A stretch of 64,000 nt of DNA from Coenobita brevimanus (taxonomy: Eukaryota > Arthropoda > Malacostraca > Decapoda > Coenobitidae), in contig CM064732.1 in the NCBI GenBank assembly GCA_032717465.1, forward strand, positions 19,477,958 through 19,541,957. The letters are read 5' to 3'. Positions 10,490 to 19,211 of this stretch are shown in pieces. Below the pieces are notes generated by a model. It had not been told where the DNA came from, ran no database searches, and saw only the letters and a list, made by a program, of their open reading frames with translations. The position numbers and the translations under genes were made by a program. Position 1 is the first letter of the stretch. Each line of letters begins with the position of its first letter.

Positions 10490-12050
10490 TAAAAATAACA
10501 GAACAGAGGAAGGAAAACAAATGAATAAAAAAAAAAATCCATACACCAGATAATTATTGGTGTCCTCCATTCATATAAAATCTGTAACAGTTGGACTTGA
10601 ACTGCTGTGGGTTGAAGTTTAAGGGGAAACAACTCTGGGGAAGCGAGTTCCAAAGAGATGCATTTCGGAGAATAAAAGATTTCTGATAGGAAGTAGTTCT
10701 GCAATATGGCAGTGTGACATTCCAGTCATGAGCGCTACCAAATGCCCGTGGAACACAGGGGAAGGTATGGAAAGGTGTTACAGTGGATGCAACCTCGTCT
10801 GAGCATTTGCCATAAAAGTATCTTAAAATAATGCAAGAGAGGCAACATTCCTTCTTACCTGTAGGGGAGATAGTTTATTTGTAATAACAGGGTTATAGAT
10901 AATCCTACCAGCTTTGTTCTGAATTTATTCTAGTTACTTTAGTGCAACCTCCCCACATCCACTCAACAAGGGTGAGCAATATTTCAGCTGTGAGCGCACG
11001 TAACTTATAATCCATAGCCAAATGCTCGTCAGTAAAGAAGCTACAAACTCTGTATAATAATCCAAGTTTCTTTGAGGCGGTTTTAGCAAATCTTCTGACA
11101 TGAGAGGTCCAGCTGAGGTCATTGTTAGTGGAACACTGAGAATTTAAATACTTTTCGAGACAGGAATAATAACAGCACTGAAGGTAAAATAAGAATTAGT
11201 AAATTGTACAAATTTGGTTTTATTGGAGTCGCGGCACACGACTCTGAGGCTGTTATTATCGTGCCCTGGCAACCTATCATTCAAAAGTGCGTTCGATTTC
11301 GTATCATATTATACACGAATCATATTATCATGCACGAATATATCATACACGAATATTATTATACACGAACATGTTATAAACGAATCACTTGCGTCTCCTG
11401 TTATACACGAAATGGGATGCACTTTTGAATGGTAGGTTGCCAGGGTACGATAATGACAACCTCAGAGTCGTGCACCGGGACTATAGCACTAAATGAGACA
11501 AGGTTATTTTATCCCCATCCAGTGATCCTAGATGAGTCTTGATTTATGGAGATGGCTGGCTGTACTGAGTTGTGGGTTAGAAATACCGGTATTACACTTT
11601 GTGAATGGGTGTTTAAGTGTGAATGAACTGTGAAGTGTTGAGTCATCTCTGCATATGACTGGATGGGATTATGGGTAACAGAGAAGAGGTCATTAATATG
11701 AATTAAGAATAGGGCTGGAGCCACAACTGATCCTTGTGGCACGCCAGTGTCAATTGAGTGGAAATTGGAATATACACTGTCTACTTTTACACTTATTTTT
11801 CTGTTGCTGAGCTATGAAGAAATCAAAGGAACGAAAGATGTTAGTCCAAAGCAAGGGAGTTTTGGTTAGCAGTGAACTGTGCCACACTCTGTCAAAAGCA
11901 TTAGAAATATCAAGGTCTACTGCATGAATTTCTCCATGTTGGTCAGTGGACTGATGGATGGTTGAGTCAAGAGATTAAGTATATCAATGGTAGATCTTTC
12001 ATGGCGAAAACCATACTGTCTGTATGGTTCTTGTGTTGATGTTTTTAAGA
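10490..12050 (-). pseudogene. Jockey-like LINE, 5'-truncated and decayed
   Basis: Minus-strand RT remnants appear in order. YGFRHERSTIDIL is near 12,000. A PQGSVVAPALFLIHINDL motif (RT block 4) is near 11,735. SYAEMT, near 11,665, stands where the catalytic YADD should be, so the second Asp region is lost by frameshift or substitution. Then come VSFSA and KTKFVQF on either side of a MITE insertion. The connection segment WTSHV-type/SQLKYCSPLLSGCGEV is at 10,934-11,122, and a C-terminal tail ending LLQILYEWRTP is near 10,560. Stops and frameshifts break every section. It follows the layout of the X-element/Jockey copies at 34.3 and 57.3 kb but is a different, older family. It sits inside R3 copy 2 in the same orientation. 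Confidence 0.7.
11222..11486. mobile_element. Foldback MITE, copy 1
   Basis: About 265 bp with inverted arms of roughly 85 bp: AGTCGCGGCACACGACTCTG on the left against CAGAGTCGTGCACCGGGACT on the right, then GGCAACCTATCATTC against GAATGGTAGGTTGCC. The centre (11,300-11,400) holds repeated ATACACGAA/TATAAACGAA-type units every 14-18 bp. It interrupts the RT frame of the surrounding Jockey-like element between VSFSA and KTKFVQF. A TA target duplication is plausible (TTTTA|TT...CTA|TAGCAC). No coding capacity. Confidence 0.8.
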
Positions 12051-12400
12051 AGCTGCAGTTATATGCCTCCTACTGCTAGAGGATATTGTAAGAAAAAAAT
12101 ACCACTGAATTTTTTCCTTTTTGTTTGCCATTATTTACCATTTTATATCCTATCGTCAATGAAGAGACTGGCTATTTAAAGGGTAATTAGTAGAAATTCT
12201 TTAAAGATCTGCTATACTCAGTTACCTTCACCAACATAATACCCCTGACTTCAGCCTTCTGAATGCTAGTGTGATATTTAACTTAGTAGAAGTAAACTGT
12301 GAAATACTAAGTTTATTTTCGATTTTGGCGAAGCTGCGATGATATGCCTCCTATTGCCAGAGGATTACTGATCTAGTTTTTTAGTGCCAGAGGGTGATAT
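12050..12400 (-). repeat. R3 copy 2, proximal segment
   Basis: The reverse complement aligns with 1,555-1,890: AGTAATCCTCTGG, TATGTTGGTGAAGGTAACT, GAATTTCTACTA, CCTTTAAAT, then TTTCTTACAATATCCTC and CTGCAGCTT. The alignment stops at about 12,050 where the Jockey-like element begins. Confidence 0.65.
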
Positions 12401-12404
12401 ACAT

Positions 12405-13428
12405 TCGTGGGCAACTTTAGCGTCGACTGAATTATGGAAAGATCTCTTGTACTGAGGGAGTTAAGGTAGATGTATGTTACCCAGCTAATTTTTAATTTTC
12501 TAAACTAAAAATAATATTAATAATAATAATGATAACGTGGATGTATTATGAACAGAGAAAAGCACGTATTTCAGAAAAGTGGCAAACCCCTTTAATGCGA
12601 TTTTTTCTTATCAGATCACCACAAGACAGTTCTAATCAGCTTATTGGAGATATCTTGCTGTGAAATTCAGAAAGCATTACTTAAGCTGAAAAAATCGTCT
12701 GGTGGTACCAAAAATAACACAGTGAAGGCCAACTGTACCTGAAGCGGTTACGTGGTTAGTTAATCTAATTGTCCCGTTTGTAACACTTCCCTCATGCACT
12801 GGCGCAGGGGTGGGCTGGGAAGAAGAGGAAAGGGGGGAAGGGGAAGGTGGAAATACTGTATATACGATTGTAATTAATAGTTCCCTAGTATTATTAATAG
12901 CTTTTAGTGCATACATACTGTAACTGCTAATCTTCAAAAAAAATCATGTCTAATATTTAATCCCGACTTTCATTGCCCTACCACGAGTTTATGGGTTCTG
13001 GACTAGGGTACTTTAAGGGATATATAAGGGACATTCAAGGCACGAGTGACCAGTCTCAACCTTGAGCAATATTATCAGAACAGTAAACCTTTCAGTTACC
13101 AATTTCTTATAAACCACATCAGTAAAGTTATTTAGAACTAATGAAATGGCGCTCTAAGTTACACGAACAGCAATGATATAATGTAAACTCATTTCCAAAT
13201 CCTCTCCTTCCCATCTGCCCTTAGTTTTCGTTTCACCTCTCTCGTTTTCTAATACTCCTTAATTCATTGTTTGAGGGATGAGCATGATAGAAGAGGGTAG
13301 GGGAAGCACAAAAAGTGAGAAAACATTCTATGGTATAACATTTTTGGCCCAGATGACTTATGTCTATAACTCTTTCAATATATTTACCCCGTTCACAGGG
13401 ATATGCAGCCTAAGTTGTATGTGTCTAT
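12405..13428. other. No gene seen
   Basis: Unassigned, AT-rich. Holds an (AAT)n-like run near 12,510 and a copy of the dispersed motif (ATCGTCTGGTGGTACCAAAA, 12,694-12,713). The minus-strand frame at 12,677-12,937 shows no domain. Confidence 0.5.
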
Positions 13429-13432
13429 TTGC

Positions 13433-13822
13433 TTAGGCCCTCCAGGCGGGCTTGGCCTTCAGTTCAGACTGATTTTCGCTTAGGTAGCCATGTCGATTTA
13501 TTAGCAGTAGTCTCGACAATGTATTTTTCTCAGACAGGCACACAACACACATTATAGTTGTATATTGACAGTGAGGAACACTTCCATCCCTACCCATGAT
13601 GTGTCTATCAGGGGTCGTTTTTATGGAAATCCCCTTGGCCGTGACATTAGCCACCAATCTGAGAATTTTCTGTGAGATAGCAAGCTGTTGTTTGGTGTAT
13701 TTCTGGAGCACATTGGTGCTCAAAATACAGGCTTGTCTTAGCAAGCTGTTCTGATTGTTTGTAATGCACCATGAACAAATAAGTTGTTGGCATGTGTTGA
13801 TTTGGTGATCAAAACACGTCAA
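13433..13822 (-). CDS. Open frame in R1 copy 2, matching 9,831-10,163
   Basis: 129 codons without a stop. The internal 90 residues align with the R1 copy 1 frame (QNSLLRQACILSTNVLQK, KGISIKTTPDRH, NTLSRLLLINRHG). The frame runs about 15 residues further at its C terminus than in copy 1. No recognised domain. That the same frame is open in two inverted, roughly 20%-diverged copies is the only argument for past coding. It could equally be the low-stop frame of a non-coding repeat. Confidence 0.25.
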   Translation of the reverse strand: MTCFDHQINTCQQLICSWCITNNQNSLLRQACILSTNVLQKYTKQQLAISQKILRLVANVTAKGISIKTTPDRHIMGRDGSVPHCQYTTIMCVVCLSEKNTLSRLLLINRHGYLSENQSELKAKPAWRA

Positions 13823-14391
13823 ACACAGATAGCAAGCGACATTGGCCTATTTACAAATGGTGGCTAATGTGGCCACAGGTTCCCTTCTCTCCCGCTCGTG
13901 CGCTCTCTCTGATGCCACGACAGTTCTCGAAACACTATCCGTTTTCTCTGTGCGTTTTCTTTTAATTTTGATCATTGCATTTGTCATTGATTCTTCTTAC
14001 ACTCCATTACGCTCACATTTATTCTTGAAACACTTATCTATTGCAGTTACTTATACTGGCAAAGTCAGATTTCCATCATTTCAATATTCATTCGATGCAG
14101 TTGCTAAGTTGTCATAAACTGTTTTTAAAAAATATCTAAAATTAGAATAGGCATGAAGATCAGAAGTTGGATATCCTTAGCTTGCAGCAGGCTGGTAGCT
14201 TTACGGTGCAGCAGGCACCATTAGCCAGGGGAATATAAACCAAAGCGGCGTGGCCACTGGCCGCCACGGTGACATCAAGCCTGTCAACGCGAAGCGGTGG
14301 ACATGTGTTGAAGAAGGGGCGAGATACTAAACCTTAGTGGCGCGGCGATTGGCTACCGAGGTAACTTCAAGCCTGTCAATGCCAAGCGGTG

Positions 14392-14399
14392 GACATGTG
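14392..14399. repeat. Left 8-bp target site duplication of hAT element
   Basis: GACATGTG directly before CAGGGCC. The same octamer follows the right end at 18,688-18,695. The unoccupied site is seen in R1 copy 1 as the complement of CACATGTC. Confidence 0.9.
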
Positions 14400-14815
14400 C
14401 AGGGCCGGATTTACCAATAGGTCAAGTAGGCCATTGGCCTAGGGCCCACTGGTATCTGGGGTCCAACTGAAACTAATTTGTTGCGCAGTATGCCAGTGTA
14501 AAACCTTGTTTGAAGTGTACACCGAGTATTTCATATTGAATTCACAACAATAAAGGCCCTTATACAATAAGTATAGGGCCAGGAGAGTGAGGCCCCTGTA
14601 CGAGTACAATAAGTATAAGTCTGTAGTGGTCTTCAATCGGTGGGCCATGGCCCACTGGAATCCCATATATAAGATGTACATGATACAGAACAAATTTCAT
14701 TAAAAGTAATGATGTGTTACAATGTGATGAATTTTTTATTCCTTACATTATAATATTATGATACAGTATTATGCAATATATCATGACATTTGGCCATTGC
14801 AAAATAATTACAGTA

Positions 14816-14817
<2 letters not shown>

Positions 14818-14892
<75 letters not shown>
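14818..14892. repeat. (TA)n block A of the hAT core
   Basis: About 37 TA units with one G interruption, ending exactly where LINE endonuclease homology begins. Confidence 0.95.
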
Positions 14893-14894
<2 letters not shown>

Positions 14895-15575
14895 AATGTG
14901 GGTGATTGTGATTGTGTGCATGTATGCGCCAATGCAAGATCGTGCAAGCAGAGTGAAAGAAGAGTTCTGGACAAATGTGGAAGTGTTCATGGAAACGTTT
15001 GGAAGGAATGAGAAAGTGTTTTTGATTGGCGATATGAATGGTAAAGTTGGGAATGTGAAGGTGGATGGAATAGTTGGTGAGTGGGGTGTGCCTGCTGGGA
15101 CAGATGAGAATGGCAGTGTGTTAATGGACATTTGTGCCGGGAAGGGGTTGGTGATAGACAATACCCTCTTCAGGCATAAAAATGATCCACAGGTATACAT
15201 GGCGAGTGATGAGAAGGGTGTGTGGTGAACTGAATGAAAGGAAGGCAATGACTGATTATGTGTGTGTGGATGAAAGGATGTGAAGATGTGTAATGAATGC
15301 AAGAGCTTATAGAGGCTGGGGGAGTGGACTTCCTGACCTCTACTTGGTGGTGGCCAGAATCAAGATCCAAGTAAGATGGAGTAATAGAAGAGTAGGACGG
15401 GAGGAAGGAGTAGTTGCAAGGAGAGTGGAAAGGTTACAAGAGGATGAGAAAAAGGCAAAATATAAGAGAGAAGTGGAGGAACGATTGGGTAAATATGAAA
15501 TGGAACAGATGGGGGACATGGAAGGTGCGTGAAAGATATTCACAGAAGAAATATGTGCAGCATGTGAAGCAAAGC
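14893..15575 (+). pseudogene. LINE endonuclease-domain fragment
   Basis: Plus-strand reading gives an apurinic-type endonuclease (exonuclease-endonuclease-phosphatase fold) as found at the N terminus of many LINEs: VYAP-like CMYAPMQDR, then the catalytic-type block IGDMNGKVGN near 15,040, GVPAG-DENG near 15,095 and DNTLFRHK near 15,165. After a frameshift at about 15,225, the GLPDLYLVVARIKIQVRW block (15,325-15,380) stands where the SDH motif should be; the DLY sequence lacks the catalytic His. A charged linker follows to about 15,530. RT is absent. The fragment resembles the endonuclease of the LINE at 19.2-22.7 kb but belongs to another family. Its 5' break coincides with the (TA)n block. 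Confidence 0.75.
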
Positions 15576-16560
15576 TGGCAATAGCGCCGCTACTATTTTA
15601 ATAGCGATGGTGGTAACGCCATTACTTTTTTTAGCCAGTAACGGAACTGAGAGCGCCGCTACTTTTTGGCTGTACTCACGCGTTACCGCGCTCCTCGCTG
15701 CTCACGCGACGAATACAGGTCCGGTGTCAGTGAGTACGTGCGGATATGCCGATGGTTTGGTTGTATTTATTAATGAAGAAAAATAATACTTTCGTCAGTT
15801 CTGTCAATTAATGATGTTTGTTCTACATCACATAAGGAATTTATTGATTATTATTTACTAGTAATGTGCAATAATTAAACAGGAATTTGCTAGTTAATCA
15901 TCGGTCATTTAAATTAAGTAAAGATTAATAAGGATGTCACCTAGATGTAGGCAACACACACACACACACACCTCTAACTATCCCCGTCTCTAACTCCCAC
16001 TCTTTCCATCACTCTCTCTTTCAGACTAATTCTTACTCACTACGTTATTATTTCGTAACAGTATGTTACTTTCAGTTTAAAGTAATGGGAAAAAAAAACA
16101 TTGCTATTGTATAAATAACCTTTAAAAGAAAGCCCCAGTTCATTTTTACTTTCCTTTTCGTACACATCTTAAATAGGTATCATTGAAAGTATAAAAATCT
16201 ATATAATATGTATCAATGGTAGGCCACATTTTTTTTTTTGCCTTTTATTTACGTATGTTACCTTTAGTAGGTATACTAAGTAACAATGTAAAAAAAAAAA
16301 AATTACATTACACAGTAAATATCTTTTTCCTGTACCTTCGGCTCTAAGCTTCATTAAAGTGACACCGACATGTATATGATGTTTTTTTATTTTCAGTATA
16401 AGTATATACTGACATTACTGGTACACAACATGACCACTCAGACTGACTAATATTATCAAAACAGTATATACTGTATTGCTATATCACAGATTTTTGTTAA
16501 CCTTTCCTTCGTGTATCTTTTTCTTATCCAAAGTAGCAGGAGCGCCGCTACATTTCGTAT
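15576..16560. other. Unassigned sequence within the hAT nest
   Basis: The first 150 bp are rich in GCGCCGCTACT-type repeats (AGCGCCGCTACTATTTT, AGAGCGCCGCTACTTTTTGG), and GAGCGCCGCTACATTTCG recurs at about 16,540 just before the next (TA)n. This could be a further small DNA element. No coding region is seen. Confidence 0.45.
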
Positions 16561-16563
16561 CAA

Positions 16564-16564
<1 letters not shown>

Positions 16565-16620
<56 letters not shown>
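16565..16620. repeat. (TA)n block B
   Basis: 28 TA units directly adjoining the (TCA)n-type 3' tail of the RTE element. Confidence 0.95.
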
Positions 16621-16623
<3 letters not shown>

Positions 16624-18126
16624 TCATCATCATCAACCGCCATTACAAGTCCACTGCTGAACAAAGGCCTCCCCCAACCTTCTCCACGAATTCCTTGACT
16701 GAGCCAATCTTTGCCACGTTTTCCCTGTAAATTTCTCTATCTCATCTCTCCACCTCCTGTCTGGCCTTTTTCTGCTACGCTTACCATTTCTTGGTGTCCA
16801 GTCAGTCAACCTCTTGCTCCATCGATTATCCCTTGTTCTTGATACATGGCCTGCCCACCTCCATTTCTGTTCTTTTATAACTTCTATAATACCTTTGACT
16901 TTACTCTGCTCTCTCACCCAAGTTGATCGTTTCCTGTCTCTTAAAGATATTCCCAACATTGACCTTTCCATTGCTCTCTGAGAACGAAGTAATTTATTTT
17001 CCAACGATTTTGTCAGTTTCCAAGTCTCACAACCATACGTCATAGCTGGAATTATACATTCATTATATACTTTTCGTTTCATAGAAACTGGCAAGCTATT
17101 TTTCATAATGTCTCTATGTTTACCGAGGGCTTTCCATCCAATTGTAATGCGTCTTTTTATTTTGCTATCATTATCTTTCGTTAATTTTAGTATTTGTCCC
17201 AGGTAATTGTACTCCTCAACTTCTTCAAGAATTTCTCCACTTATTCTTATGACGCTCTTTGGTGTTTGAGGATTAAACATTAGTTTTACTCCGGTTCATC
17301 TTTAGCCCTACTTTGAGACTTTCTCTGCTCAGGCCATTTAACATTTCTTGCAATGTCTCTGCTTTTTCTGAGATTAGGACAATGTCATCTGCAAATCCTA
17401 AATGGTTCAGCTTTTCTCCATCTATGTTTACTCCTTTGTTTTCCCAGTCTAGCTTTCTGAAAATACTTTCTAGGCATGCTGTAAATAACTTCGGTGAAAT
17501 TGTATCTCCCTGACGCACGCCCTTCTGAATCTTAATTTTCTCTGAGTCCTTATGTAATTTAACTGTAGCAGTTCCCTCTCTATGTATGTTTTCGAGCAGT
17601 TTTACAATGTTCTCATTCACTCCATGTTCTCGCAATAAATTTATAATTGCTATGTGCTCCACTGAGTCGAAAGCCTTTTCGTAATCACCAAAACCTAAGC
17701 ACAGTGGTTTATTATATTCTGTAGTTTTCTCAGTTAGCTGATTCACTGTGTGTACATGATCAGTAGTCGAGTACCCGCTTCGGAATCCTGCCTGTTCACG
17801 AGGTTGGTTTTCCTCCAAATTTGTAGCTATTCTGTTTGTAAGGACTTTAGTGAAAAGTTTGTAAATGACTGATAGCAAGCTAATGGGCCTATAGTTACTA
17901 AGGTCTTTTGAGTCGCCTTTTTTATAAAGTAGAATAACAATTGCATTACACCATGTTTAGGGAATTTTCTTCTGTTTTATACATTCGGTAAATAAGTGAG
18001 CAAGCCTATTTTGTACTTCTGCTCCTGCATCCAACAGTAAATCTGCTACTATTCCATCTTCTCCCGGAGCCTTCCCTCTTTTCATATTTTTAAGAGAAAC
18101 ATTTACTTCGTCTGGTGTTACCTCAA

Positions 18127-18127
<1 letters not shown>
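16621..18127 (-). mobile_element. RTE-clade LINE, 5'-truncated copy 1
   Basis: A minus-strand element whose 3' end is GGCGGTTGATGATGATGATG followed by (TA)n, a simple-repeat tail of the kind RTE elements carry instead of poly(A). The 5' end is truncated within the RT N-terminal region, again at a (TA)n block (18,128). Coding capacity is described under the RT pseudogene. The clade call rests on the compact C terminus (WRWAGHV, RWRDEIEKF, LGEAFVQQW), which is characteristic of RTE/BovB-like proteins. Confidence 0.85.
16633..18127 (-). pseudogene. RTE reverse transcriptase, one stop and one frameshift
   Basis: Domains in order on the minus strand: KAPGEDGIVADLL near 18,055; ILLYKKGD and NYRPISLLS near 17,900; [14 protein letters not shown] near 17,780; DYEKAFDSV with the first catalytic Asp near 17,680; [13 protein letters not shown] near 17,510; GFADDIVLI, the catalytic FADD box, near 17,390. 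The connection segment has EYNYLGQI and YGCETWKL, and the C terminus WRWAGHVSRT to LGEAFVQQW near 16,660. The only breaks are a TAA at 17,957-17,959 and a one-base frameshift near 17,280, so this copy is fairly recent. The endonuclease domain is absent through 5' truncation, so the product could not act alone. Confidence 0.88.

Positions 18128-18164
<37 letters not shown>
18128..18164. repeat. (TA)n block C
   Basis: About 18 TA units between the truncated RTE 5' end and the start of the SINE. Confidence 0.95.
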
Positions 18165-18166
<2 letters not shown>

Positions 18167-18546
18167 AACCTCTGTGGTAGTGTGCGTTTCGTACACGGGT
18201 GAGCCAGGGTTCGCTCCCCGCCAGGGTAATAAACTTTGGGAGTGTTCACCCGGCCACGTACTGCATTGGCGGACACCAGGGGTGCTGTGGTTGAACCAGT
18301 GTCGCTTACTATAAAGTATGCTTGCACGCAGTCGGCTTGCGCGGGCCAATTACACTTGAGTTCACAGACTACACACGCATCCAAAGCCACTCCAACACTA
18401 CAATTACACTAACAAGCACTTCTCACCCTACATAGAATCTCTACTAGACAGCCTAAGCCACTTGGTAGAGATACATTGGCTGTATCGTCCCGACTTCGGT
18501 CGAGATAGGCCGGTCCTGCAGTGGGTACTCAAACGGCTGATGATGA

Positions 18547-18550
<4 letters not shown>
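18165..18550 (+). mobile_element. tRNA-derived SINE with RTE-like 3' tail
   Basis: The head has RNA polymerase III promoter boxes: TGTGGTAGTGTGCG (A box, 18,173-18,186) and GGTTCGCTCCC (B box, 18,208-18,218), 20-odd bases apart as in a tRNA. The body is unique. The tail reads CCTGCAGTGGGTACTCAAAC then GGCTGATGATGATGAT followed by (AT)n. The RTE copies end CAGCAGTGGACTTGTAATGG then CGGTTGATGATGATG and (AT)n. The matched positions suggest that the SINE borrowed the RTE 3' end and is mobilised by that LINE. It is flanked on both sides by (TA)n. Confidence 0.8.
18173..18218 (+). promoter_or_regulatory. Pol III A and B boxes of the SINE
   Basis: A box TGTGGTAGTGTGCG and B box GGTTCGCTCCC (tRNA-type consensus GGTTCGANTCC with one or two changes). 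These would place transcription start near 18,165. Confidence 0.7.

Positions 18551-18614
<64 letters not shown>
18551..18614. repeat. (TA)n block D
   Basis: 32 TA units following the SINE tail and preceding the last 73 bp of the hAT element. Confidence 0.95.
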
Positions 18615-18616
<2 letters not shown>

Positions 18617-18687
18617 ATTACAGAAACATGCATACATTTCTATAAATTTGGGGGCCTGAGGACCACAAATCGGTAAATCCGGCCCTG

Positions 18688-18695
18688 GACATGTG
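18688..18695. repeat. Right 8-bp target site duplication of hAT element
   Basis: GACATGTG following GGCCCTG, identical to 14,392-14,399. Confidence 0.9.
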
Positions 18696-19211
18696 TTGAA
18701 GAAGGGGGGAAATGCTGTCTAAAATCCCCCCCCTTAGAGTGAACAGTGTTTAACGAATTTTTGCATGCAAAGATTTTTGGCGCATCCAGAGGCGTCTGCA
18801 CAACTTGGTGGAAAACGACTGTGTGCGAGTGGCTGGAGGTTCCTCCCCCCTCTCTCACGCGGTACGAATTTCTGATGCCACGCTGCTCTAACCGGAAATA
18901 GTCGACCGTGGAACCGTTGCCACGATGTGAACAAGGACACGCTTGCTCAAGCTATTGCCTCAGAAAAGAATGGAAGATAGAATGATTTAAAGATAAATTT
19001 CAAAGTGGCCTCAGTGCCTAACCACAAATTTGGCCTGCTATGGATAGTTCTGGCAATCGCAACCTAGAGGTCATAACAATAGTGGTCTCAAAGCGGTTTC
19101 AGAGACTAACATCACTATGCCTATTTTCCTCCTTACGCTGAGTTTCCCCTGTACCCCAACATTCAGCCTCCCGGATGCTCCGGTGTGGCTAGGTACAAAA
19201 CTTATACATCT
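18688..19211 (-). mobile_element. R1 copy 2, left-hand segment
   Basis: The reverse complement matches 8,800-9,350 of R1 copy 1: TTCTTCAACACATGTC, TTGCATGC with AAAATTCGTTAAACACT, CGTGGCATCAGA, GGCCAAATTTGTGGTTAG, and CACCGGAGCATCCGGGAG corresponding to TACCGGAGCACCCAGGAG. Homology stops near 19,211 where the LINE begins. The last bases of R1 (CTATGTTACTAAAATTC on the minus strand) reappear near 22,700 beyond that LINE. Confidence 0.65.

Larger units (their letters stand above)
13430..14399 (-). mobile_element. R1 copy 2, right-hand segment
   Basis: An inverted homologue of 9,340-10,200. The GC-rich palindromic end (GGCCAAGCCCGCCTGGAGGG on the minus strand) is at 13,430-13,455. A 75-bp block around CAAGCCTGTCAA-GC/AAGCGGTGGACATGTG is tandemly duplicated at about 14,275-14,400. 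The copy is interrupted at 14,400 by the hAT element and resumes at 18,688. Confidence 0.65.
14400..18687. mobile_element. hAT-superfamily DNA transposon, non-autonomous and nested
   Basis: The ends are CAGGGCCGGATTTACC at 14,400-14,415 and its exact complement at 18,672-18,687. Flanking GACATGTG octamers are direct repeats, the 8-bp duplication expected of hAT elements. The element lies inside R1: joining the flanks at one octamer restores the R1 sequence. Its own sequence seems to be only about 14,400-14,817 plus about 18,615-18,687 with a (TA)n core. Everything between (LINE endonuclease piece, RTE, SINE) is bounded by (TA)n blocks and looks like later insertions. No transposase is recognisable. 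Palindromic TAGGCCATTGGCCTA sits just inside the left end. Confidence 0.88.

Noticed and set aside
14758..15302. Open frames with long Ile-Tyr runs on both strands
   Set aside because: (TA)n translated; only the non-repeat plus-strand part is LINE endonuclease.
15576..16560. A second complete hAT element based on GCGCCGCTAC repeats
   Set aside because: The GAGCGCCGCTAC strings are direct, not inverted, and no flanking 8-bp duplication was seen.
18165..18235. Possible functional tRNA gene
   Set aside because: Only A and B boxes are kept, the acceptor stem does not pair, and a SINE body with RTE-like tail follows.
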